This document shows, piece after piece, positions 1 through 5,266 of a stretch of DNA of 6,645 nt. Position 1 is the first letter of the stretch. Each line of letters starts with the position of its first letter. Location of the stretch: NCBI GenBank assembly GCA_031285415.1, contig JAITWF010000041.1, positions 1 through 6,645 of the forward strand, given 5' to 3'. The notes beneath the pieces are model-generated. The model did not search any database. It had not been told where the DNA came from and saw only the letters and a list, made by a program, of their open reading frames with translations. This stretch comes from Deferribacteraceae bacterium (GTDB taxonomy: Bacteria; Chrysiogenota; Deferribacteres; Deferribacterales; JAISNW01). The translations under genes and the position numbers were made by a program.

Positions 1-1113
1 TACGCTGCAAAATCGGGCAAAGAGATCGCACTTATCGAAAAGAACGACTACCTTGGCGGCTGCATAAAGAGCTTTAAACCGTACGCCGATAGCGATTTCT
101 TCACAGAGCTTGGCGCACATACAATATATTCAAGCTATGCAACTATGATCGAGGCATTAAAAGAGATGAATATGGAATCCTCCATATTGCCGCAAACAAA
201 GGCTAAATACCTATTCGTAGAGAACAGCAAGATTAGCTCTATCTACTCGAGGCTGCACCCTCTCGATCTCTTGACGCACGTTTTTAAAGCCTCTAAATAT
301 GTAAAAAACAAGATGACTGTTAAGGATTACTATTCGGCTATTGTGGGCAAAAAGAATTACGATGACCTTGTAGGCCCTATGACAAGCGCCGTTATCTGCC
401 AAACGTCAGATAATGTTGCCGCTGACCTACTACTAAAGAAGCGTCCAAAGGATAAATCGCTACCTCGCAGCTTCTCTATCGCTGGCGGACTCAGCACTTA
501 TATAAACAACGCTGTAGCAAAGAAAAATGTCGAGGTTCGCCTCTCCACCACCGTCACTGGAATAACAAAAGATAGCGATGGATACACAGTTTCTCTATAT
601 AAAGATGAGGTATTGAGAGGAAAGCAGCTCGTTATCGCAACAGACGCCCTCACAGCTGGCAAACTCCTAAACCCTATTTCTCAAAAGCTTTCAGAGCTTC
701 TGTCACAGCTGCCACACCACCCCTCCTATGCGTTAGGATTATCGGCGGAGGTGTCGAAGATCGGCGTGCCACCATTTAGCTATATGATCGCTAAAAACAT
801 GCCATTTCGCTCGGGCGTGTCTCGAGATGTTGTCCCTCATAATAAATACAGAGGGGTCACCTTCCACCTAAAAGAGAATGCTGGACACGATGTAGCGAAA
901 AGCATGCTCAGCCTCTCTGGCGACGCTGTAGAGGCGAGAGAGTCTTATATACTGCCAGAGCTTCGCCTCGGTCATCACGAATGGAAAGCAGAGGTTGAAA
1001 AGTTGGCTACTGAGATACCTAATTTCCATCTATTAGGCAACTTTTTTGAGGGGCTATCGATGGAAGATTGTGCAATACGAGCAAAAGAAGAGGCATTGCG
1101 TGCAACAAGATAA
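1..1113 (+). CDS. Protoporphyrinogen oxidase-like FAD-dependent oxidoreductase (5' partial)
   Basis: The reading frame is open from base 1, so the N-terminus lies off the left edge; 370 residues are visible and the ATG at 145 is internal. The first visible residues (YAAKSGKEIALIEKNDYLGG) are the second strand of a Rossmann FAD fold, with the ribose-binding Glu (IEK) followed by a GG turn, and ELGAH follows. The GxGxxG loop must lie just upstream. Mid-protein FSIAGGLSTYINNAV and the strands after it resemble the FAD/substrate core of the HemY/PPOX and amine oxidase superfamily. The C-terminus HLLGNFFEGLSMEDC matches the family's closing FAD-contact motif. The inferred reaction is six-electron oxidation of protoporphyrinogen IX in heme synthesis. 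The likely full length (about 385-395) is shorter than typical HemY (about 450-470), so another porphyrin or amine substrate remains possible. It overlaps the start of pyrD by 14 bases, which suggests an operon. Confidence 0.8.
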   Translation, partial: YAAKSGKEIALIEKNDYLGGCIKSFKPYADSDFFTELGAHTIYSSYATMIEALKEMNMESSILPQTKAKYLFVENSKISSIYSRLHPLDLLTHVFKASKYVKNKMTVKDYYSAIVGKKNYDDLVGPMTSAVICQTSDNVAADLLLKKRPKDKSLPRSFSIAGGLSTYINNAVAKKNVEVRLSTTVTGITKDSDGYTVSLYKDEVLRGKQLVIATDALTAGKLLNPISQKLSELLSQLPHHPSYALGLSAEVSKIGVPPFSYMIAKNMPFRSGVSRDVVPHNKYRGVTFHLKENAGHDVAKSMLSLSGDAVEARESYILPELRLGHHEWKAEVEKLATEIPNFHLLGNFFEGLSMEDCAIRAKEEALRATR

Positions 1114-2020
1114 TAGACTCAAGACAACTATCTGCGGTGTGGAGTTCTCCTCCCCTATAATCGGTGCCTCTGGCACATTCGGCTATGGACTGGAGTACTC
1201 CCCTATCTTCGATCTGAATAAAGTCGGCGGTATCTCTGTGAAGGGACTCTCGCTACACCCACACGATGGCAACCCTATGCCTCGCATAAGGGAGACGACC
1301 GCTGGCATGCTGAACGCCATTGGGCTTCAAAACGTTGGCGTAGAGGCGTTTCTGCGAGATAAACTACCGTTCCTGCGCAAATATAGCTGCCGCATAATCG
1401 CTAACTTCTGGGGAAAAACTCTAGAGGAGTACGTTCAAACAGCTGAGATACTAGATAAAAGCAACCTCGATATGCTCGAGATGAATATATCATGCCCAAA
1501 TGTAAAGGCTGGCGGCATTCTATTCACCTCTCACCCTGATAAAACACGTGAAGTGGTGAAAGCTGTGCGCAAAGTGGTGAAGAACACGCCACTCATCGTT
1601 AAACTATCCCCCAATGTGACCGATATAAAGGCGTACGCAAAGGTGTGTGAAGAGGAGGGAGCAGACGCTATCGCCGCAATCAATACCCTTGTAGGGATGG
1701 CGATCAATATCAAAACTCGTAAACCGTACCTAGCAAATGTAACGGGCGGTCTATCGGGCCCAGCTATCAAACCTGTAGGAATACGAGCCGTTTCCGAGAT
1801 CTATAGAACGGTGAAGATACCGATAATAGGGATCGGCGGAATTACGAACCATGAAGATGTTGTGGAGTACTTCTTAGCTGGCGCACAGGCTGTGCAGGTG
1901 GGTACGGCAAACTTTGTGAATAATAGCGCAATACCAGAGATGACAGAATCTCTAAATAAATACTGCGAAGAGAACAACATTAATAATATATCTGAACTAA
2001 CAGGCGGCGTTATACTATAA
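1100..2020 (+). CDS. pyrD: Dihydroorotate dehydrogenase, class 1B catalytic subunit
   Basis: This enzyme oxidises dihydroorotate to orotate, the fourth step of UMP synthesis, in the cytoplasm. I chose the GTG at 1100 (306 residues): AGAAGAGG sits six bases upstream, and the family-like N-terminus (LKTTICGVEFSSPIIGASGTFG) begins soon after. A TTG at 1046 would add 18 unrelated residues. Visible family features are the FMN barrel start ASGTFGYG (23-30), NISCPN (129-134) with the predicted catalytic base Cys132, KLSPNVTDI (168-176), INTLVGMAINIKT (194-206), NVTGGLSGPAIKP (213-225) and the phosphate-binding GIGGIT (244-249) and VGTANF (267-272). The Cys base and the NVTGGLSGPAIKP block are characteristic of class 1B. 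These enzymes normally pair with PyrK, a FAD/2Fe-2S subunit passing electrons to NAD+; no pyrK lies in this window. The gene overlaps the preceding stop by 14 bases and shares one base (TAATG) with the methyltransferase. Confidence 0.95.
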   Translation: MQQDNRLKTTICGVEFSSPIIGASGTFGYGLEYSPIFDLNKVGGISVKGLSLHPHDGNPMPRIRETTAGMLNAIGLQNVGVEAFLRDKLPFLRKYSCRIIANFWGKTLEEYVQTAEILDKSNLDMLEMNISCPNVKAGGILFTSHPDKTREVVKAVRKVVKNTPLIVKLSPNVTDIKAYAKVCEEEGADAIAAINTLVGMAINIKTRKPYLANVTGGLSGPAIKPVGIRAVSEIYRTVKIPIIGIGGITNHEDVVEYFLAGAQAVQVGTANFVNNSAIPEMTESLNKYCEENNINNISELTGGVIL

Positions 2021-2895
2021 TGAACGCACCACAACTATTTATATCAAACGATTGGCAAGATTACGAGCTTCTCGACGCTGGCGATGGCAATAGATTAGAG
2101 CGCTGGGGGAAGACTATCCTTATCCGCCCCGATCCACAGGCTTTGTGGACGAAATCAAACCATCCAGCATGGCGAACGTTCGACGCAATCTACCACAGAA
2201 GCTCCTCTGGCGGAGGCGAGTGGGAGTATAAGCGCAAACTACCTGCGGAGTGGCTGATCAACTATAAAGATCTTACCTTCAAGGTACACCCCACAGGGTT
2301 TAAGCATACAGGACTATTCCCCGAACAGGCGTTTAATTGGGATAGAGTAATGAACGCTGTAAAAGCGGCAAACCGCCCTATTCAGCTACTAAACCTATTC
2401 GGATACACAGGGGCAGCCTCGGTGGCGGCGGCAAAAGCTGGCGCAAAGGTGTGTCACGTAGATTCTGCAAAGGGAATGCTTACATGGTGCAGAGAGAATG
2501 CAGAGCTATCAGGGGTAAAGGAGAACTCTATCCGACTAATCCCTGATGATTGTTTAAAATTTACAGAGCGTGAATATAGACGTAATAGCAGATATGACGC
2601 TATTATAATGGATCCTCCCTCCTTCGGCAGAGGTGCCAAGGGGGAGGTTTGGAAGCTGGAGGATTCATTCTGGGAGCTTCTCGTTGCCTGCAAGGCGATC
2701 TTGTCTGACAATCCATTGTTTATGCTGATAAATTCCTATACGGCAGGGATCTCGTCGATAGTTGCCGCCAATATGGTGGCGTCGCTCGGTCTGCCGATCA
2801 AAACGATAGATTACGGCGAGCTGGCACTGCCGTTCAGAGATGGCGAGATGGTGCTACCCTGCGGATTAACGGTTTGGGCTGGGTTTTCTAAATAA
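2020..2895 (+). CDS. Class I SAM-dependent methyltransferase, RlmI/RlmK-like (COG1092 type)
   Basis: This is a predicted RNA methyltransferase of 291 residues. A short N-terminal beta-rich segment (DYELLDAGDGNRLERWG, 14-30, then ILIRPDPQALW) replaces the PUA domain of classical RlmI. A pre-catalytic linker follows (HPTGFKHTGLFPEQ, 90-103), then the Rossmann core. Motif I is NLFGYTGAAS (125-134), motif II is VCHVDSAK (144-151, acidic Asp148 for the SAM ribose) and motif IV is DPPSFGRG (198-205). DPPxF is shared by RlmI and RlmK, which act on 23S rRNA. After motif IV the strand reads LFMLINSYTAG, where RlmI m5C enzymes carry their SCS cysteine; that Cys seems absent, so a cytosine-5 activity should not be assumed. 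The ATG shares one base with the pyrD stop (TAATG), which suggests translational coupling; an AGGCGG lies rather far upstream. The substrate is unknown. Confidence 0.85.
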   Translation: MNAPQLFISNDWQDYELLDAGDGNRLERWGKTILIRPDPQALWTKSNHPAWRTFDAIYHRSSSGGGEWEYKRKLPAEWLINYKDLTFKVHPTGFKHTGLFPEQAFNWDRVMNAVKAANRPIQLLNLFGYTGAASVAAAKAGAKVCHVDSAKGMLTWCRENAELSGVKENSIRLIPDDCLKFTEREYRRNSRYDAIIMDPPSFGRGAKGEVWKLEDSFWELLVACKAILSDNPLFMLINSYTAGISSIVAANMVASLGLPIKTIDYGELALPFRDGEMVLPCGLTVWAGFSK

Positions 2896-2912
2896 CAAAC
2901 CCCATATTAATA

Positions 2913-2937
2913 GGGCGAGCTAACCTCGCCCCTACGT
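2913..2937 (-). repeat. REP-like 25-base hairpin unit, copy 1 (minus orientation)
   Basis: On the plus strand this is GGGCGAG, loop CTAAC, CTCGCCC, then CTACGT: a perfect 7-bp stem with a 5-base loop. Read on the minus strand it aligns without gaps to the unit at 2964-2988 at 19 of 25 positions, and every difference is a transition. No T-tract follows on either strand, so it is not an intrinsic terminator. It starts 18 bases after the methyltransferase stop. Confidence 0.65.
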
Positions 2938-2963
2938 AACGGCAATAAATATGCGAAGCTCTG

Positions 2964-2988
2964 ATGTAGGGGTGGGGTCAGCCCACCC
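2964..2988 (+). repeat. REP-like 25-base hairpin unit, copy 2 (plus orientation)
   Basis: The sequence is ATGTAG, GGGTGGG, loop GTCAG, CCCACCC: again a 7-bp stem and 5-base loop. Relative to copy 1, two stem pairs have changed on both sides (C-G to T-A, and A-T to G-C), which preserves pairing. The two copies face each other 26 bases apart, so their GTAGGGG ends also form an outer inverted repeat (CCCCTAC at 2929-2935 with GTAGGGG at 2966-2972). Confidence 0.65.
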
Positions 2989-3014
2989 ATAAATATTGTT
3001 GATAATGAACCAAT

Positions 3015-3103
3015 ATAAAGCCCTTAGCAACGATACATTGCTAGGCGACTTCCGAAAAGACAACCGCAGTGTACTTAAGGGTACATGAGGATAATGGCTT
3101 TAT
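3015..3103 (-). repeat. Inverted-repeat-bounded structured segment at the pyrE 3' end
   Basis: ATAAAGCC (3015-3022) and GGCTTTAT (3096-3103) are an exact 8-bp inverted repeat closing an 89-base segment. Inside are two further hairpins: CTTAGCAA/TTGCTAGG (3023-3030 with 3038-3045, one G-U pair, 7-base loop) and TGTAC/GTACA (3070-3074 with 3081-3085, 6-base loop). The right outer arm includes the pyrE stop codon, so the structure would form in the pyrE 3' untranslated RNA. It has no strong T-tract. It may be a processing or stability element, or a dispersed repeat; its function is unknown. Confidence 0.4.
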
Positions 3104-3663
3104 TTCCTGCTTCCAGGCTTTACAGCCACTCCACCAGCCTTACACATTGGGCATTCATCTACGCTCCAAGTTTTCACATCTACAGCTGCAAGCGGTATGA
3201 ATGGCACAGTAAACCCTGCCTCGCCGCCGCTACGGTCGATAATGCTCACCACCGCTACAACGATAGCTCCGCACGCCTCCACAGCTGCCATACACTCACG
3301 TGTAGATTTGCCAGTAGTAACAACATCTTCGGCGATTATCACCATCTCCCCCTTAGCTAGTTCAAAGCCTCGGCGGAGCGTCATATTGTTATCCACCCTT
3401 TCGGTGAAGATAGTACGTTTATTTAGCTGTCTCGCAAGCTCATAGCCAAAGCGGATTCCGCCGATTGCAGGGCTTACAACTGTATCAAACTCAATCTCTG
3501 CAAGCTTTCCCACAAGTGGAGCTATCACCTTTGCAGAGGTCTCTGGATACATCATCACCTTCTCTGATTGCAGATAGGTGTCGCTATGCAGTCCAGATGA
3601 GAGCAGGAAATGCCCCCTTAATAACCCCTCTGTTTTTTCGTAAATTGATATCACTTCATTCAT
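3100..3663 (-). CDS. pyrE: Orotate phosphoribosyltransferase (Thermus-type)
   Basis: This enzyme transfers phosphoribose from PRPP to orotate, giving OMP, the fifth step of UMP synthesis, in the cytoplasm. It has 187 residues, typical for this short family. The N-terminal substrate region GHFLLSSGLHSDTYLQ (17-32) is diagnostic of the Thermus-type PyrE. IGGIRFGYELA (67-77) is the pyrophosphate loop region, and VIIAEDVVTTGKS (108-120) is the PRPP-binding motif with its paired acidic residues. The tail carries CPMC (171-174) and ends VKPGSRK, as usual in this family. The ATG overlaps the pyrF TGA as ATGA (3660-3663), and GGAG lies about eight bases upstream inside the pyrF end, so translation is probably coupled to pyrF. 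Its 3' end converges with the methyltransferase gene. Confidence 0.95.
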   Translation of the reverse strand: MNEVISIYEKTEGLLRGHFLLSSGLHSDTYLQSEKVMMYPETSAKVIAPLVGKLAEIEFDTVVSPAIGGIRFGYELARQLNKRTIFTERVDNNMTLRRGFELAKGEMVIIAEDVVTTGKSTRECMAAVEACGAIVVAVVSIIDRSGGEAGFTVPFIPLAAVDVKTWSVDECPMCKAGGVAVKPGSRK

Positions 3664-4364
3664 ATTAGATCTCCATTAATTCTTTCTACAACCATTCGTG
3701 GATCCTTTGCGCTAGTTATCGGTCTGCCGACAACTATATAATCGGAGCCAAGCTTTGCGGCGTCCTGCGGCGTTACCACCCTCTTCTGATCGCCAACTTC
3801 GTTCTCTGGCAAGCGTATCCCTGGGGTAACGGTTAAAAACTCTTTACCCAAACGGCTTTTAATAGCCTCCGTCTCTCTAGCAGAGGAGACAACGCCATCT
3901 AGCCCAGCCTCTTTCGCAAGGCTTGCAAGGTGCAAAACGTAATCCAACGAGCCACTACCGATCTTATAGCGTGTTAAATGCTCATCATCGAGGCTTGTAA
4001 GGAGCGTTACACCGATGAGAAGCGGCTTTTGCACGTTTCGCTTGTCGCACTCCTCGGCTAAAAGCTCTCTGGTGCGAGCCATCATCTCTAGCCCACCCTG
4101 TGTGTGGAGATTAACCATATCGGCACCGTATGAAAGGCACGATACGATAGCCTTTGCGGCGGTGTTGGGAATGTCGTGAATCTTGAGATCTAGAAATACG
4201 TTCTTGCCCATATCTTTCAGTGCAGGGAGGATCTTATGCCCTTCGGCAATAAAGAGCTCCAGCCCTACCTTATAATATGTGCCTGCGTCGCCGATCGTCT
4301 TGACCATCTCTAAAGCCTGTCTACTATCGGAAAAATCTAGTGCTGTGATAAGTTTAGTTTTCAT
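3660..4364 (-). CDS. pyrF: Orotidine 5'-phosphate decarboxylase
   Basis: This enzyme decarboxylates OMP to UMP, the last step of de novo pyrimidine synthesis; it acts as a dimer in the cytoplasm. It has 234 residues, normal for the bacterial type 1 enzyme. Visible features are TALDF (7-11), YKVGLELF (31-38) with its conserved Lys33, the catalytic D-K-D array in LDLKIHDIPNT (59-69: Asp59, Lys61, Asp64), TPGIRLP (180-186) and the phosphate-binding VVGRPIT (211-217). The ATG is the only credible start because an in-frame TAA lies two codons upstream. AGGTGG sits almost against the ATG, an unusually short Shine-Dalgarno spacing. A TGCTATAAG box lies six bases before the ATG, so a leaderless or very short-leader transcript is possible (inference). 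It follows the HEPN gene by 21 bases and overlaps pyrE by four. Confidence 0.96.
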   Translation of the reverse strand: MKTKLITALDFSDSRQALEMVKTIGDAGTYYKVGLELFIAEGHKILPALKDMGKNVFLDLKIHDIPNTAAKAIVSCLSYGADMVNLHTQGGLEMMARTRELLAEECDKRNVQKPLLIGVTLLTSLDDEHLTRYKIGSGSLDYVLHLASLAKEAGLDGVVSSARETEAIKSRLGKEFLTVTPGIRLPENEVGDQKRVVTPQDAAKLGSDYIVVGRPITSAKDPRMVVERINGDLI

Positions 4365-4385
4365 CCCACCTTATAGCATAAATAT

Positions 4386-5027
4386 CTATAAATCTGCAAT
4401 ACACTTTATATAATGCTCTGTTTGCTGCTTCGCCTGCACCCACTCTGCACAGTCAGCATTAATGTAACTTATTACATTTAGCATCTGTTTATATTCGACC
4501 GCTATGTTCTTATTTATAATAGGCTCGTAGTGGGCGATACGATTTCTGAGCTTATTAATCCTTTTTAACTGATTATACACAGCGTTCAATGCGTTTTCTG
4601 GATTATTAGATCGAGGGTTTACAGCCTTATACTCTAGAAAGCTACTATAAAAACAGTTTTTCCATATATTAGCATATTTAGGCGATAGCAAATTAACCCA
4701 AAAACTTAATGATAAATTGGTTATAACATCGCCCTTATTCGCATATTTATCTATTGAAGAGCTTAACTTATCTCTGTGATATTTGTCGATCATACGATGA
4801 AATTGCGGATTTGTATGCCAATTTTCTGTAAATTTAGCACTTAAAATGCGATCAATGACATTTCTTAACAAAACCTCGCATATATTAAGTGGAAAATGAA
4901 ATGAAGCAGATGCTTCTGTGTTAAGCAAGTATAGATCTACAGGGTCTTTTTGTGTATTATACGCAATTATTTCATATGTACGCATACGCCCATTAGACAT
5001 TAAAAATCTTGCACTACATATATCCAT
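4386..5027 (-). CDS. Abi-like HEPN-domain protein (predicted RNase, possible defence or toxin gene)
   Basis: This has 213 residues with the chosen start. The pattern matches a widespread Abi-related HEPN family: an early helix DLYLLNTEASASFHFPL (31-47) running into the LEVxLRN-like NICEVLLRN (48-56), LSLSFWVNLL (105-114), and near the C-terminus LRNRIAHYEPI (160-170) containing the R-x4-H catalytic signature (Arg161, His166) of HEPN ribonucleases. Members are linked to abortive infection or toxin-antitoxin roles by family knowledge only; no cognate antitoxin is adjacent. I prefer the ATG at 5027 because AGAGG lies five bases upstream; an ATG at 5045 and a TTG at 5051 are in frame but lack a Shine-Dalgarno and overlap a promoter -35 box. 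Composition is unlike its neighbours: hand counts give about 30% GC over 4621-4740 against 58% over 3721-3780 in pyrF. This suggests horizontal acquisition. It lies upstream of pyrF, 21 bases away, on the same strand. Confidence 0.72.
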   Translation of the reverse strand: MDICSARFLMSNGRMRTYEIIAYNTQKDPVDLYLLNTEASASFHFPLNICEVLLRNVIDRILSAKFTENWHTNPQFHRMIDKYHRDKLSSSIDKYANKGDVITNLSLSFWVNLLSPKYANIWKNCFYSSFLEYKAVNPRSNNPENALNAVYNQLKRINKLRNRIAHYEPIINKNIAVEYKQMLNVISYINADCAEWVQAKQQTEHYIKCIADL

Positions 5028-5038
5028 TACGTCCTCTA

Positions 5039-5051
5039 TTGACATTGTCAA
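5039..5051. promoter_or_regulatory. 13-base perfect palindrome (possible operator)
   Basis: TTGACA-T-TGTCAA is symmetric around base 5045. It covers the -35 box of the rightward promoter and lies just upstream of the preferred HEPN start. Such a site could bind a dimeric repressor, but its symmetry may simply reflect the TTGACA consensus. Confidence 0.3.
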
Positions 5052-5067
5052 GTTTTTGCACTATATT
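5039..5067 (+). promoter_or_regulatory. Near-consensus sigma70 promoter, rightward
   Basis: The -35 box TTGACA (5039-5044) is a perfect match. After a 17-base spacer comes the -10 box TATATT (5062-5067), a 5 of 6 match. The predicted transcription start is near 5074. No plus-strand gene begins before the terminator at 5113-5141, so it would drive a short RNA or the cyclophilin leader. Confidence 0.6.
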
Positions 5068-5087
5068 TCAGGCAAGACTTGGGGCAA
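5060..5087 (-). promoter_or_regulatory. Candidate leftward promoter for the HEPN-pyrF-pyrE unit
   Basis: Read on the minus strand, TTGCCC (5087-5082) lies 16 bases before TATAGT (5065-5060), a 5 of 6 match to TATAAT. The predicted start near 5053 would give a leader of about 26 bases to the ATG at 5027. Its -10 box overlaps the -10 of the rightward promoter, so the two should be mutually exclusive. The -35 match is only 4 of 6. Confidence 0.3.
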
Positions 5088-5141
5088 GTGGTATGAATTA
5101 CCCCCCCAAGAGAGGCACACTTCGGTGTGCCTTATTTTTTT
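5074..5141 (+). ncRNA. Predicted short structured RNA or attenuated leader (about 68 nt)
   Basis: The limits come from the near-consensus promoter upstream and the intrinsic terminator downstream. The RNA would fold into two hairpins. The first pairs CTTGGGG (5078-5084) with CCCCAAG (5104-5110) and may contain an inner GGTA/TACC stem (5090-5093 with 5099-5102). The second is the terminator. I recognise no known RNA family. A plus-strand open frame crosses it but has no Shine-Dalgarno and no recognisable product. It could be a small RNA or the regulated leader of the cyclophilin operon. Confidence 0.35.
5113..5141 (+). terminator. Intrinsic terminator with UUCG tetraloop
   Basis: AGGCACAC (5113-5120), loop TTCG (5121-5124) and GTGTGCCT (5125-5132) form a perfect 8-bp stem with an extra-stable C(UUCG)G loop. 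TATTTTTTT follows on the plus strand. The minus-strand side is followed by C-rich sequence rather than T, so it works rightward only. No plus-strand gene ends upstream of it within 2 kb. Confidence 0.8.
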
Positions 5142-5184
5142 CTAAAACATGAGAGTTATACACCATTAATTTACCAGATACAAC

Positions 5185-5193
5185 TGCTATAAA
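5185..5193 (+). promoter_or_regulatory. Candidate extended -10 promoter for the cyclophilin operon
   Basis: TGC-TATAAA is an extended -10 element (TGn plus a 5 of 6 box). No convincing -35 is present (TTAATT at 5166-5171 is weak), as is common with extended -10 promoters. The predicted start near 5200 would give a leader of about 67 bases, downstream of the terminator, so the operon could be expressed independently of it. Confidence 0.35.
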
Positions 5194-5256
5194 TCTATCG
5201 TGCTTCGCAATCCTCTCTTGCACTTTTCAGAAAAATGAATTTAAATAAAGGCACAC

Positions 5257-5264
5257 AGGAGGAG
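5257..5264 (+). promoter_or_regulatory. Strong Shine-Dalgarno of the cyclophilin gene
   Basis: AGGAGGAG ends two bases before the ATG at 5267 (AGGAGG ends four bases before). It is directly preceded by AGGCACAC (5249-5256), an exact copy of the 5' arm of the upstream terminator. Confidence 0.7.
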
Positions 5265-5266
5265 CA

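Noticed and set aside
145..147. ATG at 145 as the start of the FAD oxidase
   Set aside because: The same frame is open to base 1 and encodes the FAD-binding strand and ELGAH region, so the ATG is internal.
1046..1099. TTG at 1046 as the pyrD start
   Set aside because: The 18 extra residues are unrelated to the family, would overlap the upstream gene by 68 bases, and lack the good Shine-Dalgarno seen before the GTG at 1100.
2913..2931. Intrinsic terminator for the methyltransferase operon
   Set aside because: The hairpin is strong but no T-run follows on the plus strand, and its near-copy in opposite orientation fits a repeat family better.
3085..3360. Plus-strand open frame of 91 codons
   Set aside because: It lies opposite pyrE, has no family features, and is explained by the antisense of a real gene.
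5046..5051. TTGACA on the minus strand as a leftward -35 box
   Set aside because: No acceptable -10 hexamer occurs 16-18 bases downstream on that strand; the hexamer is a by-product of the palindrome.
5101..5107. Run of seven C as a phase-variable tract
   Set aside because: It lies in no supported coding gene and four of the Cs pair with GGGG in the predicted RNA hairpin; length variation cannot be judged from one sequence.
4918..5145. Plus-strand open frame of 75 codons running into the terminator
   Set aside because: It has no Shine-Dalgarno, begins antisense to the HEPN gene and starts upstream of the predicted transcription start. I could not match its last 25 residues to any known protein, though a remnant of a lost gene cannot be fully excluded.
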